A DNA stretch of 64,000 nt from Pantoea cypripedii (GCF_011395035.1 NZ_CP024770.1:62001-126000); one strand, 5' to 3'. Numbered from the stretch's first letter, positions 52,310 through 61,049 are shown. A program made the numbers and translations. The notes: generated from the letters alone by a model not told the origin.

Positions 52310-53220
52310 AGACGGATCCTCGGGTTAAGCACCAGATAAAGCAGGTCGATCAGCAAATTAATTGCGACAAACACCAGTGCAGCCAACAGCACGATAGCCT
52401 GCACCAGCGGGAAGTCGCGGTTCTGAATCGCCTGAATGGCCAGACGACCAATCCCCGGCCAGGCAAAAATAATCTCCGTTACCAGCGCTCCGCCAAGCAG
52501 GGAGGCAAAATACATGCCCTGCACGGTAATCACCGGAATCAGCGCATTGCGCAATCCATGCCGTACCACGATACGCCAGGCGCTTAGGCCTTTGGCTCGC
52601 GCGGTACGGATATAATCCTGTTGCAGTACATCCAGCAGGCTGGCCCGGGTCAGACGGGCGACTGCGCTCATATAAAACGCCCCCAGGCTGATGGCGGGCA
52701 TAATCAGCGCGGCAAAACTGCCGTAACCACTTGAGGGCAGCCATTGCAGATGGAGGCTGAAGAATAAGATCATCAGCAGCCCCAGCCAGAACACCGGCAC
52801 GGCCTGGCCGCTAAAGGCCACCAGGCGGCAAAGCAAATCCCAGAAACTGTGCGGCCGCAGGGCGCTGATAATGCCCAGCAACAGGCCGAGTAACGAGCTC
52901 CAGACCAGCGCGCTCACGGCCAGCAGGGCGGTGGCAGGCAGCCGCTCGCCTATCAGTGCCAGCACCGGCTGGCTGTAGCGCAGCGATTCGCCAAAATCGC
53001 CCTGTAGCACGCCGCTCAGGTAATGGCCGTACTGCCAAAGCAGTGGGCGATCGAACCCCATGCTGTGACGAAAGTTAGCAATCTCCTGCTGGCTGGAGCC
53101 GGGCGGCATCATCAATGCCGCCGGATCGCCGGTAAGATGCAGGCTGAAGAAAATCAGCAGCGATACACCCAGCAACACCAGCACAGACTGGCCAAGGCGG
53201 TTGATTAAAATGTTCAGCAT
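52306..53220 (-). CDS. Oligopeptide-type ABC permease (DppB/GsiC-like)
   Basis: From MLNILINRLGQSVLVLLGVSLLIFF the product is 304 aa. It has the DppB features: HLTGDPAALMMPP after TM1, EAA-like loop RTARAKGLSAWRIVVRHGLRNALIPVITV and FAWPGIGRLAIQAIQNRDFPLVQAIVLLAAL. Inner-membrane half of a peptide importer with the permease one base upstream. An in-frame extension to 53280 overlaps that gene and is rejected. Confidence 0.9.
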   Translation of the reverse strand: MLNILINRLGQSVLVLLGVSLLIFFSLHLTGDPAALMMPPGSSQQEIANFRHSMGFDRPLLWQYGHYLSGVLQGDFGESLRYSQPVLALIGERLPATALLAVSALVWSSLLGLLLGIISALRPHSFWDLLCRLVAFSGQAVPVFWLGLLMILFFSLHLQWLPSSGYGSFAALIMPAISLGAFYMSAVARLTRASLLDVLQQDYIRTARAKGLSAWRIVVRHGLRNALIPVITVQGMYFASLLGGALVTEIIFAWPGIGRLAIQAIQNRDFPLVQAIVLLAALVFVAINLLIDLLYLVLNPRIRL

Positions 53221-53221
53221 T

Positions 53222-54070
53222 TTAGTCAAGCCTCGTGTGAGTGCGACGCAGCAGCGCATCGCCCAACAGGTTGCAGCCAATCACCAGCGCGGCAATCACC
53301 AGGCCGGGATACAACACCAGCCATTGCGCCAGCAACATATAGGAACGGCCTTCGCCAATCAGATTACCTAGCGTGGGAGTCGGCGGCTGAATCCCCATGC
53401 CAAGAAAACCTACCGAGGCTTCCAGCACAATCAGACGCGGAATATCCAGCGTCAGTAGCACCACCAGCGGGGTTAGCAGGTTGGGCAGAATGTGGCGCAA
53501 CAGGATGCGCAGCGGCGAGAATCCCATCGCCTTCGCCGCCTGAATGTATTCCAGCTCGCGGATTTCCAGCGTTTTGGCGCGGGCCACGCGCGCATAAATC
53601 GCCCAGCTGGTCACTCCCATAATGACGATGATGTTGGTGGTGGAGGTTCCCATCAGCGCAATCACCAGCAAAATCAGCAGAATAAACGGCACTGCCAGCT
53701 GAATATCGATCAGGCGCATAATCAGGGCATCGACCCAGCCACCGGCGTAACCGGCAATCATGCCGAGCGCGACACCCGCCACGGCACCGATTGCGGCGGC
53801 CAGCACCACTACCATCAATGAAAGGCGGGTACCTGCCAGAATGCGTGATAATAAATCGCGTCCCAGCTGATCGGTACCCAGCCAGTGACCGGCGCTACCG
53901 GGTGGCAGAAACATATCGGCCAGCTGATTGGTTAAGGGATCAGGCAGCGGCAGCCAGGGAGCGATCAACGCAGCCACAATCACCACCAACAGCAGCACGC
54001 TGCCGATCAGGGCGTCACCGTAGAACATACGGCGTGGGCGACGTTGTAAGGCTGCCGCTGGCGTAATCAT
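53222..54070 (-). CDS. Oligopeptide-type ABC permease (DppC/GsiD-like)
   Basis: The 282-aa protein carries HWLGTDQLGRDLLSRILAGTRLSL and the EAA loop QAAKAMGFSPLRILLRHILPNLLTPLVVL, both diagnostic of the DppC group, followed by LEASVGFLGMGIQPPTPTLGNLIGEGR. It pairs with the DppB-like permease. ATGA overlap with the binding-protein gene. Confidence 0.9.
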   Translation of the reverse strand: MITPAAALQRRPRRMFYGDALIGSVLLLVVIVAALIAPWLPLPDPLTNQLADMFLPPGSAGHWLGTDQLGRDLLSRILAGTRLSLMVVVLAAAIGAVAGVALGMIAGYAGGWVDALIMRLIDIQLAVPFILLILLVIALMGTSTTNIIVIMGVTSWAIYARVARAKTLEIRELEYIQAAKAMGFSPLRILLRHILPNLLTPLVVLLTLDIPRLIVLEASVGFLGMGIQPPTPTLGNLIGEGRSYMLLAQWLVLYPGLVIAALVIGCNLLGDALLRRTHTRLD

Positions 54071-55569
54071 TTCAGCCTCAGATCGTACAGCGGGATACGT
54101 GCATCGACGCGCCCTTTAAACGTCAGCTTATCGCTGTGCGCATACAGGGTGTCTTCGCGATAGAGCGGAATCAGCGGTTGCTGTTCGGCGACACGCTGCT
54201 GAATCTGCTCAAGCAGTTTTTTGCGTTTATCGGCATCCACTGTCTGGCGACTCTGATCCAGCAACTTATCCAGCTCAGGATCGTTGACGGTGGAGTAAGG
54301 TTCGCCGCTGTGCAGAATCGGGAACAACGCGGCATCGGCATCCAGCGTCTGGGTCGAACCCCAGGCGAGCATATACATCGGTGCCTGTTTCTGAGCGGCG
54401 ACCTGCTGGGTATAGACCGACCACTCTGGCACTTCCAGCTGCGCTTTTACGCCAATGGCGCTGAGATCCTGCACGATAGCCTGTGCGACATCGGCGCTGG
54501 CGATATAGCGACGCGGAGCCTGGAAGCGCAGGGTAAAGCCATTCGGATACCCCGCCTGTGCCAGCAGCGTTTTAGCTTTCGCCACATCCTGCACCGTGGC
54601 CGGTACAGCCAGATAACCAAAGTCATTGGCACCGGCCATGGTTCCAGTTGGCGTGCCGTAACCGTGCAGCAACTGCTGGGTGTAAGCCTGACGATTCAGC
54701 GCCAGCGACAGCGCCTGACGGACGCGCACGTCGTTGAGCGGTTTTTCGCTGTTTTTCAGACCGAGATAGATGGTCAGTCCGCCGCCTTTCACCTGCTCAA
54801 GTTGTACGCCCGGCCGGTTCTTCAGTGCCGGGACCAGGTCAGCCGGAACACTTTCCACCAGCTGGACTTCACCGGTCAGCAGCGCGGTAATACGCGAGGT
54901 GGCTTCCGGGATCGGACGCCAGGTGACGCGATCAATCGAAGGCTTGCCACGCCAGTATGCATCGTTGGCGACCATCACCACTTTTTCATCCGGGATGAAG
55001 GTATCAAGCTTATAGGCTCCGCTGCCTACCGGCTTGCGGGCAAATTCGCTGGCACCCACTTTTTTCACGTAACCGGGTGGGACGATATAAGCCGGATAAC
55101 GACTCATACGCGTTGGCAGCAACGGATCCGGGCCGTTAGTATGGATCAGCACCTGATAATCGTTGACCACCTCGACCGATTTGATGGTGCGAATGTAGGA
55201 GATGGTCGGGGCATGGTTGGCCGGGTCCAGAATGCGGTCGATGGAGAACTTAACCGCCGCGGCATTCACCGGCTCGCCATCGGTAAAATTCACCCCTTTA
55301 CGCAGGTTAAATTGCCAGGTGGTATCATTGATGGCTTTCCAGTCGGTTGCCAGACCCGGTTGCAGCGACATGTCGTCGGCACGACGGACCAGGGTATCGA
55401 AGATGTTATCCACCAGGGTGGCGGCTTCTTTGAGAAAACCGGGGTCCATCGCCGTCGCTGACGCGGGTTGGGCAATGGTCAGTTCTGCTGCCTGCAGGGT
55501 GGTGGGCAACAGGGCAAACAACAATGCTGTAGTAGCAAACTTCACTGCAGGTAGTCTCATAAACTTCAT
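54067..55569 (-). CDS. Peptide-type ABC transporter substrate-binding protein (family 5)
   Basis: About 500 aa with signal peptide ending in TTLQAA. Family-5 blocks: NIFDTLVRRADDMSLQPGLATDWK, WQFNLRKGVNFTDGEPVNAAAVKFSIDRI, VRQALSLALNRQAYTQ. Such proteins bind peptides, glutathione or similar. ATG at 55569 is one of three clustered in-frame Met codons (55581, 55569, 55560); the choice is uncertain. First gene of the long minus-strand operon running to 48126. Confidence 0.9.
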   Translation of the reverse strand: MKFMRLPAVKFATTALLFALLPTTLQAAELTIAQPASATAMDPGFLKEAATLVDNIFDTLVRRADDMSLQPGLATDWKAINDTTWQFNLRKGVNFTDGEPVNAAAVKFSIDRILDPANHAPTISYIRTIKSVEVVNDYQVLIHTNGPDPLLPTRMSRYPAYIVPPGYVKKVGASEFARKPVGSGAYKLDTFIPDEKVVMVANDAYWRGKPSIDRVTWRPIPEATSRITALLTGEVQLVESVPADLVPALKNRPGVQLEQVKGGGLTIYLGLKNSEKPLNDVRVRQALSLALNRQAYTQQLLHGYGTPTGTMAGANDFGYLAVPATVQDVAKAKTLLAQAGYPNGFTLRFQAPRRYIASADVAQAIVQDLSAIGVKAQLEVPEWSVYTQQVAAQKQAPMYMLAWGSTQTLDADAALFPILHSGEPYSTVNDPELDKLLDQSRQTVDADKRKKLLEQIQQRVAEQQPLIPLYREDTLYAHSDKLTFKGRVDARIPLYDLRLK

Positions 55570-55727
55570 CCCAAAATGCATTCGGTAACGTAGTGAAAAG
55601 AGTGGTGCTGCCAGGAATCTGTGCTTCGCTTGTTTTGTAATACATGATATATCCTATAGCGAGCATTGATGGCAACAAAACATTTAAACTTCTTACCATT
55701 TGCGCAATCCGGGAAAGGGCAAAACGC

Positions 55728-56384
55728 ATGATTGAAATGGAAAAAGCACAACGGCTAAGCCTTACCGCCCAGGTTGAAGCCACCCTGCGTAGCGCCCTGA
55801 TTGTCGGCAAACTGAAGCCCGGCGCCCGCCTTGTGACCCGGGATCTGGCCGCGCAGCTGGGGACCAGCATCACCCCGGTACGTGAGGCATTGTTACGCCT
55901 GGTGTCTGCCGGCGCGCTGAACGCCACTCCGGCAGCGGCGTTTCTGGTACCGGAGATGCCGTTGTCGCGTTATCAGGAAATCACGCTGATACGTAAGCAG
56001 CTGGAAGGGTTGGCAGTGAAGATAGCGGTGCCAAATATCACAAAAAAGCAGCTCACCGAACTGAAAAAACTCTGTAATCGCTTTATGCAGGCCAAGCTAA
56101 ACGGGGAAGTGGAGGCCGCGCTGGAGGCTAACCGGGCGTTTCGTTTTACCTTGTATGGTTACGCGCAGATGCCGACGTTAGTCGCGTTAATTGAACAGCT
56201 CTGGGTGCAGATTGGCCCCTGCCTGAATTACCTTTATCCGCAATCAACTGAGATGGTGAAAGGCCACAACTACGATCGCTTGCTGGAAGCGATTCAGGCG
56301 CAGGATATTGCGGCGGCTGAACAGGTGGTGTTAAAGGCGATCGATGATGGTACGGCGATTTTACTGAAGAAGTATTTTGTTTGA
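55728..56384 (+). CDS. GntR-family (FCD) transcriptional regulator
   Basis: From MIEMEKAQRLSLTAQVEATLRSALI (GGGAAAGGG upstream) the product is 218 aa. Winged HTH: LVTRDLAAQLGTSITPVREALLRLVSAGAL; the rest is a helical FCD domain ending KAIDDGTAILLKKYF. Divergent from the peptide-importer/M20/PLP operon and the likely local regulator. An ATG at 55644 would put its first 28 codons over the divergent promoter region. Confidence 0.85.
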   Translation: MIEMEKAQRLSLTAQVEATLRSALIVGKLKPGARLVTRDLAAQLGTSITPVREALLRLVSAGALNATPAAAFLVPEMPLSRYQEITLIRKQLEGLAVKIAVPNITKKQLTELKKLCNRFMQAKLNGEVEAALEANRAFRFTLYGYAQMPTLVALIEQLWVQIGPCLNYLYPQSTEMVKGHNYDRLLEAIQAQDIAAAEQVVLKAIDDGTAILLKKYFV

Positions 56385-56428
56385 CTGGTTTAGCCAGCAA
56401 ATTGAATAAACTTTTCCGCCTCTCCGGA

Positions 56429-56460
56429 AGGGAGTAAATAAGACTCCCCGGGATTTTTTT
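56429..56460 (+). terminator. Rho-independent terminator after the GntR gene
   Basis: GGGAGT (56430-56435) and ACTCCC (56443-56448) form a stem with a 7-nt loop, followed by a seven-T run (56454-56460). The remainder of the gap to 56695 contains no convincing gene. Confidence 0.7.
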
Positions 56461-56694
56461 GTGAGGTGATGACCAGGCTTCGTAACCTGTCATTACCCAT
56501 CAACCTTCTACTGCATCCTCAATCAGTATTTTCAGCCTGCATATGAGTTTTGCCCGACCGGGCATCGACCCCATCTCGCTTTTTAAGAATGTTCCTGGAA
56601 TTTATCAGATCCAGTTAAAAATATTGAAACAAAAATACGTTAAGGTTACTTATTAATCACGAAAATTATCTCAAACCTCCTGAGGGAATATAAA

Positions 56695-57177
56695 ATGGCA
56701 ATAGATACTTTTTTAAAGGTTGAAGGTGTAACCGGCGAGTCAAACGATTCAAATCATAAAAACTGGACAGATGTACTGTCATTTACCTGGGGTGCATCCC
56801 AGCAAGGTAATATGGCGGTGGGCGGTGGCGGCGGGAGTGGCAAGGTCAATTACCGCGATTTGCAAATCCAGGCACTTATCGATAAATCAACACCCTCCAT
56901 TTTAAAATTCTGTTCCAGCGGTAAGCACGTTAATAAAGTTGAAATTTCCATATGTAAAGCGGGCGGCTCTCAGGTGGAATATTCCCGCATCGTATTGGAA
57001 GAGGTGCTGGTGACGCTGGTCGAGTTTGCCGGTGTCGGTCACACTGACACGATTGTTGTTAACTATCGATTCCAGGCGGCGAAAGTGACGCTGCATTATT
57101 GGGAACAGACCGAGCAAGGCACCAAAGGTGCTGAAACTCAATCCGGTTGGGATATAAAACAAAATAAAGAAATATAA
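56695..57177 (+). CDS. hcp: Orphan Hcp (type VI secretion tube protein)
   Basis: A 160-aa Hcp1-family protein: MAIDTFLKVEGVTGESND start, VLSFTWGASQQGN, LQIQALIDKSTPSILKFCSSGKHVNKVEISICKAGG, and VLVTLVEFAG with a C-terminal beta strand VTLHYWEQTEQG. Hcp hexamers form the T6SS inner tube and can carry effectors in the lumen. No other T6SS structural gene is in the window, so this is an orphan Hcp whose partner effector is expected nearby; the next gene, 20 bp downstream, is the obvious candidate. Confidence 0.92.
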   Translation: MAIDTFLKVEGVTGESNDSNHKNWTDVLSFTWGASQQGNMAVGGGGGSGKVNYRDLQIQALIDKSTPSILKFCSSGKHVNKVEISICKAGGSQVEYSRIVLEEVLVTLVEFAGVGHTDTIVVNYRFQAAKVTLHYWEQTEQGTKGAETQSGWDIKQNKEI

Positions 57178-57197
57178 TTTAACCACGAGGAGATGCT

Positions 57198-58109
57198 ATG
57201 GCAGACCCAACGCTGGAAGTCGAGTCCGTATTAAGGGGTAGCCTGCTCAGTGAGGACGACCTGCGAATTATTCTCACTTTTGTTAATGAACTGGATAGCG
57301 AAACCCTGGCACAGTTCGAAAGTGACACTGACTCGGGTATCATGAACGAATTCATGAAATTACAGCTCGCCAGTCAGCGCCGGATCGCAGAGGAAGATTA
57401 TGCACCGCATCGGGATGAGGAGGAGAGAATAGGCCTGAGGAATATGGCTGGTAGCACCCTGGATAATAATCAGGACGTTTTCCAGAATTATTCAACCTCA
57501 GTCAAGGGATACGGCGGCAATGTGTATGACGATACACAAAAAAGTAATTATTCCATGGCTGCCCAGGTTGTGTCTGTCATCGGTGCTTTCTCGGGAGCAG
57601 GTTCCCTTTTTGCTACAACGGCCGCCGCTCAGGCTGGCGAAGCGCTGATGAGCAATATCTATGTGCGTTATACGCTGGGAGCCATTGGTGTACTGGGAAT
57701 TTCAGGCGGCTGCGCGCTGGCGGTGCGTAACTTACTCTCTGATCGCCAGGTCGCAACCAATAAAAAATTGCTGGACGCCATGAAGAAAATGGCGAAAGCC
57801 AGAGTCAAGCTCACGACATTTTTTAATGAGACTCGCGTTAAAATCCTCAAGGATGAAGAGAAGGCAAAGAAAAGTGCTTTACTCTATATGAACCGTCGGC
57901 CAGTTAATCTTGCTGGCGCAGGGAATGTTCAGGCGCGGATGGAAAAGTTATTTTCTAATGTGTTATTAACCGACACATCACCATTGACGGCGAAGATATT
58001 GCTGAAAAGCAATGACTATTATGTCTCTTTGAATGATGACAGTAATCACCCAACGACTATTTCCAAAGATGACCTGAAGCTGATGGGTGAAATTGCAGGT
58101 ATGTTTTAA
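57198..58109 (+). CDS. Unrecognised 303-aa protein encoded with Hcp; candidate membrane-active effector
   Basis: No family recognised. No signal peptide. Two hydrophobic Gly/Ala-rich segments (about 120-146 and 158-180) are separated by a short loop and flanked by charged regions, a helical-hairpin layout seen in pore-forming effectors. The C-terminal third (185-235) is Lys-rich and helical. It shares an operon with hcp (20-bp gap) and ends before a hairpin, with no separate immunity gene visible. Alternatives: an Hcp-associated chaperone/adaptor or an immunity protein for an effector elsewhere. Confidence 0.65.
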   Translation: MADPTLEVESVLRGSLLSEDDLRIILTFVNELDSETLAQFESDTDSGIMNEFMKLQLASQRRIAEEDYAPHRDEEERIGLRNMAGSTLDNNQDVFQNYSTSVKGYGGNVYDDTQKSNYSMAAQVVSVIGAFSGAGSLFATTAAAQAGEALMSNIYVRYTLGAIGVLGISGGCALAVRNLLSDRQVATNKKLLDAMKKMAKARVKLTTFFNETRVKILKDEEKAKKSALLYMNRRPVNLAGAGNVQARMEKLFSNVLLTDTSPLTAKILLKSNDYYVSLNDDSNHPTTISKDDLKLMGEIAGMF

Positions 58110-58115
58110 ATGGGG

Positions 58116-58157
58116 TCAGAGGGCCAGGCGTATATTTTGCTACGGTTGGCCCTCTGA
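58116..58157. terminator. Stem-loop after the hcp operon
   Basis: TCAGAGGGCCA (58116-58126) pairs perfectly with TGGCCCTCTGA (58147-58157); no strong T run. It lies between the convergent stops at 58109 and 58199. Confidence 0.6.
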
Positions 58158-58198
58158 TTCATCGTCTGCTACGCAATGCTAATCAATATGTCAGGGAA

Positions 58199-59479
58199 CT
58201 AACTTCCCCAGCGACTGCGCAGATAATTTACCGCCTCCTGTGTCTGCGGCTGGTTAAGATAGTTTTCCCGGAACAGAATCGTGCCACTAATCTGTGGTAC
58301 TGATTCATTCAAATCGAGTTGTTTTTTCAGCTCCGGCACACCGCCATTCACTGTCCAGTCAGGTTCATTTTTTGACGGTTCACCCACTTTGTAGAAGGCG
58401 ACGCCAATGTAAAGCCGGGTATGGGTGGGTTTCACCACATTTGCCCACCAGTTTGCCAGCACATCATAACGGGCAGCCTGTCGGGAGAAGGGCCAGTAAA
58501 TTTGCGGGGCGATATAATCCAGCAACCCCATCTGTACCCACTGGCGGGTATCGGCATAAGCCTCATCATAGGCCGCTGCACCACGCGTGTCAGACCCCGC
58601 AGGATCATGGGAAATATTGCGCCACACACCGGCCGGGCTGACACCGAATTCCACACCGGGCTTTAGCTGTTTGATAGTACGCGATACCTGCTCAATCAAT
58701 TGCTGGGTATTGTGTCGCCGCCAATCCGCTTTGGTCGCAAATCCCTGACCATACTTTCTGAAGGTCTGGCTGTCGTAAAGGGTGGAGCCAGCCGATTCCG
58801 CATAGAAATAGTCATCAAACTGCACGCCATCAACCGGATAACGGGAAACCACTTCGGCGACGATGCTGGTGATCCAGTCCCTGACCTCCGGGATACCCGG
58901 GTCCAGCACAAAACGGTCGCCTGCGGTGCGGATCCAGTCACGGTGCAGGACAAATACGCTGGCGGGATTAAGTGACAGTGTCGCGTTGAGCTCCGCTACG
59001 GTTGAGGGTTTGGTATTGACGGAGACCCGATAGGGATTGAACCACGCGTGGACTTTCATACCACGCTTGTGCGCTTCATCCAGCATAAACTGCAGCGGGT
59101 CATAGCCAGGATCGGCACCTATTTTTCCGGTCAGCATATCTGACCACGGCAAAATCTTTGATGGCCACAGCGCTGTGCCATCGGGTTTCACCTGGAAGAA
59201 AACGGTATTGATGCCAAGGCTTTTTAGCTTATCCAGCTTGTCCGTCAGCGCCTGCTGTTGTTGGCTGATGCGACTGGCAGCACTGCTGGCATTGACGGAA
59301 GCGACGGGTGGCCAGTCGAGACGGGAGACCGTCGCCAGCCAGACGCCACGCACCGGTTCCTGACTCGCTACGGGGTGCTGTGCTGGCAGAGGCTGTTTCG
59401 CTACCGGAGGAAACGGGGTAACCAGCGATTTAGGGGGTTCGGAGGAACAACTGGCCAGCAAAAGTGCGGTGGCGACCAC
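58199..59479 (-). CDS. digH: DigH/YddW-like glycosyl-hydrolase lipoprotein (GHL10)
   Basis: A 426-aa predicted lipoprotein (lipobox LLAS-C about residue 11), then the GHL10/DUF4015 domain: VRGVWLATVSRLDWP, INTVFFQVKPDGTALWPS, HAWFNPYRVS, DGVQFDDYFY and DYIAPQIYWPF. E. coli DigH cleaves denuded peptidoglycan glycans at the divisome. The start is odd: the only good start near the signal peptide is a GTG at 59479, giving a very short n-region; family members begin with a longer, basic N-terminus. A lost start codon or unusual initiation is possible. Confidence 0.82.
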   Translation of the reverse strand: MVATALLLASCSSEPPKSLVTPFPPVAKQPLPAQHPVASQEPVRGVWLATVSRLDWPPVASVNASSAASRISQQQQALTDKLDKLKSLGINTVFFQVKPDGTALWPSKILPWSDMLTGKIGADPGYDPLQFMLDEAHKRGMKVHAWFNPYRVSVNTKPSTVAELNATLSLNPASVFVLHRDWIRTAGDRFVLDPGIPEVRDWITSIVAEVVSRYPVDGVQFDDYFYAESAGSTLYDSQTFRKYGQGFATKADWRRHNTQQLIEQVSRTIKQLKPGVEFGVSPAGVWRNISHDPAGSDTRGAAAYDEAYADTRQWVQMGLLDYIAPQIYWPFSRQAARYDVLANWWANVVKPTHTRLYIGVAFYKVGEPSKNEPDWTVNGGVPELKKQLDLNESVPQISGTILFRENYLNQPQTQEAVNYLRSRWGS

Positions 59480-59637
59480 GCCGCCGAACCTGTTAATGAG
59501 AGAGGCGATGATAAGCTCCAGTGCTTTGCGTTAATCGCGCGAAGAGGAACATTCTCTGACTCTGCGAATGAAAGTCAAGATGACTTACCCGCAATAGTTT
59601 CTACCAAACGTTATGTTATTCTTGATGCAAACTGATG

Positions 59638-59672
59638 CTTAAAGCCACGGGTTGGCGGGCCATGGCTTTAAG
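59638..59672. repeat. Short perfect inverted repeat in the 59480-59916 gap
   Basis: CTTAAAGCCA (59638-59647) and TGGCTTTAAG (59663-59672) form a 10-bp stem with a 15-nt loop. The 437-bp gap holds this hairpin and the possible HTH remnant that follows; nothing else was supported. Confidence 0.5.
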
Positions 59673-59706
59673 CGTTTGACAGGATCCTGCAGGGCAATCA
59701 TTGAAA

Positions 59707-59835
59707 ATGGTGGCAGAGAAAACAGGTATCTCTCGTGCGACTTATTCTCGTCTGAAAAGCGTACCAATTAAGTTGGTAGCTTTACTTACCGCAAGTATCT
59801 CTGTCCACATAAAAACTAATGCAAATGCGTGCTAA
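59707..59835 (+). pseudogene. Possible remnant of a recombinase-type helix-turn-helix
   Basis: A 42-codon frame begins MVAEKTGISRATYSRLKS, which looks like the C-terminal HTH of resolvase/invertase-type proteins (pattern VA-x-x-x-GISRAT-x-x-R). It then decays into an unrelated tail and stop. No upstream catalytic domain. It may mark an old mobile element next to the orphan gene pair at 59917. Low confidence. Confidence 0.25.
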
Positions 59836-59916
59836 AGTAGCATTGTTATTTATGGAATTAACGGAAAATATCAGTTCAATAACTGATGACTGCTACCAAA
59901 TGGAAGGGGAATAAGG

Positions 59917-60618
59917 ATGAGTATAAGAAGCGAAATTATTGATGGTAACCTGGCACAAAGAAGTTCATACGGGTTGATATATACGGAAGTATTGGGCTGG
60001 GTGGATCTCGGACATGCGCAGGGTACAGATATTCGAAATTTGTGGGCGATAATGCTGCGCGGCGAATCCCAAAACACACCAACTTATGATGTTACATATA
60101 AACAATCCATGATTGGCCTTAAACGTCGTCTGACGATCGGTAAATCAATTACCTGGCGTCTCAAAAAAGGTCTGTCATATCATCAAAAGCAAAGCATTGC
60201 TCTTGCCATGATGATGACAGTAGCCCGAAGATTTGAGGGGCTTCAGGGCTCTTTCCCTTTTAGCTGGGCTACCGATAGCGGATTCAGTGGTGAAGATCTG
60301 GTATCAGACCTGCTCGGTTTTTACCGGGTTATGTCGTGTATGAACAATGTGTTTGGCTACCTGAAACCGGTAAGCAAGGATGAGGCTTTAAAGCGGTGGG
60401 ACCATTACGGAAAAATAGGTTCGTGGAAAAATGAAACTTTCAAACCGCTGCTATTCCCTGACCCAGCCTATTCTCCCAACGGCAGGCCATACTTTGGGCA
60501 ATTACCAAACTTCATGAAAACTGTCATGCCTTATAACAGTTGGACATCTGAAGATGTCGGTATTGTTGACCCTAATCGGGGTTTTATCCATTTTGGCAGG
60601 GGAGAACCACGTACATGA
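59917..60618 (+). CDS. Unassigned 233-aa protein, candidate effector/toxin of a two-gene pair
   Basis: No confident family. GWVDLGHAQGTDIRNLW near residues 27-43 and SGFSGEDLVSDLLGFYRV near 121-138 recall DUF4056-like proteins; His33 and Cys141 could be part of a papain-like site in permuted order, which is speculative. No signal peptide. AT-rich. The stop overlaps the next start (ATGA), and that gene encodes a membrane-anchored periplasmic protein. That arrangement is typical of T6SS effector-immunity pairs acting in the periplasm. Confidence 0.55.
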   Translation: MSIRSEIIDGNLAQRSSYGLIYTEVLGWVDLGHAQGTDIRNLWAIMLRGESQNTPTYDVTYKQSMIGLKRRLTIGKSITWRLKKGLSYHQKQSIALAMMMTVARRFEGLQGSFPFSWATDSGFSGEDLVSDLLGFYRVMSCMNNVFGYLKPVSKDEALKRWDHYGKIGSWKNETFKPLLFPDPAYSPNGRPYFGQLPNFMKTVMPYNSWTSEDVGIVDPNRGFIHFGRGEPRT

Positions 60619-61049
60619 AAAAATCACTAAAAATTATGCTGGCCGTTCTGGTTGTCTGTGTAATTGGTCTTTTTTATGGCTTGCAATATCTTAGTATGGA
60701 ATTCGCTGACGGTGCTGATTACACGGAGCAGGATAAGAGGGAGTATAATTTTTATACTCCGGAATTGCTAAAAAACATACCCCGCATTAGCAACGTCTAC
60801 AGTTTCCATTACAGCAATGTGTCCGGCCCCAATCCCGCACTGATTTATCAGGCGAGTTTTTCCGGTACAACGGATACAAGCAAAATTGACACTTACCTGG
60901 AAAAAAACGGGTATAAAAAAACAGGAATGTGCAATACAAACGGAGATTGCTGGATTGGCAAAGATCCCAACATAACAGTATCGGTGGGTTTTGAGGAAAA
61001 CCCGAACACCATTCGTGTCGAGATGGTAGATAAGACGGGATACAATTGA
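60615..61049 (+). CDS. Membrane-anchored periplasmic protein, candidate immunity partner
   Basis: A 144-aa protein with an N-terminal hydrophobic anchor (residues 6-27, KSLKIMLAVLVVCVIGLFYGL; no convincing lipobox) and a periplasmic domain with one Cys pair (MCNTNGDCW, residues ~112-120) likely to be disulfide-bonded. It overlaps the upstream gene by 4 bp. Location and size fit an immunity protein that blocks a periplasmic enzyme; this is inferred. Confidence 0.55.
   Translation: MKKSLKIMLAVLVVCVIGLFYGLQYLSMEFADGADYTEQDKREYNFYTPELLKNIPRISNVYSFHYSNVSGPNPALIYQASFSGTTDTSKIDTYLEKNGYKKTGMCNTNGDCWIGKDPNITVSVGFEENPNTIRVEMVDKTGYN

Noticed and set aside
54136..55461. Long plus-strand open frame (441 codons) opposite the peptide-binding protein
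   Set aside because: Shadow of the solute-binding-protein gene; no motif, no ribosome-binding site.
56461..56694. Small leader peptide (about 25 codons from 56469) before hcp
   Set aside because: No ribosome-binding site, no attenuator-like structure and no residue bias.
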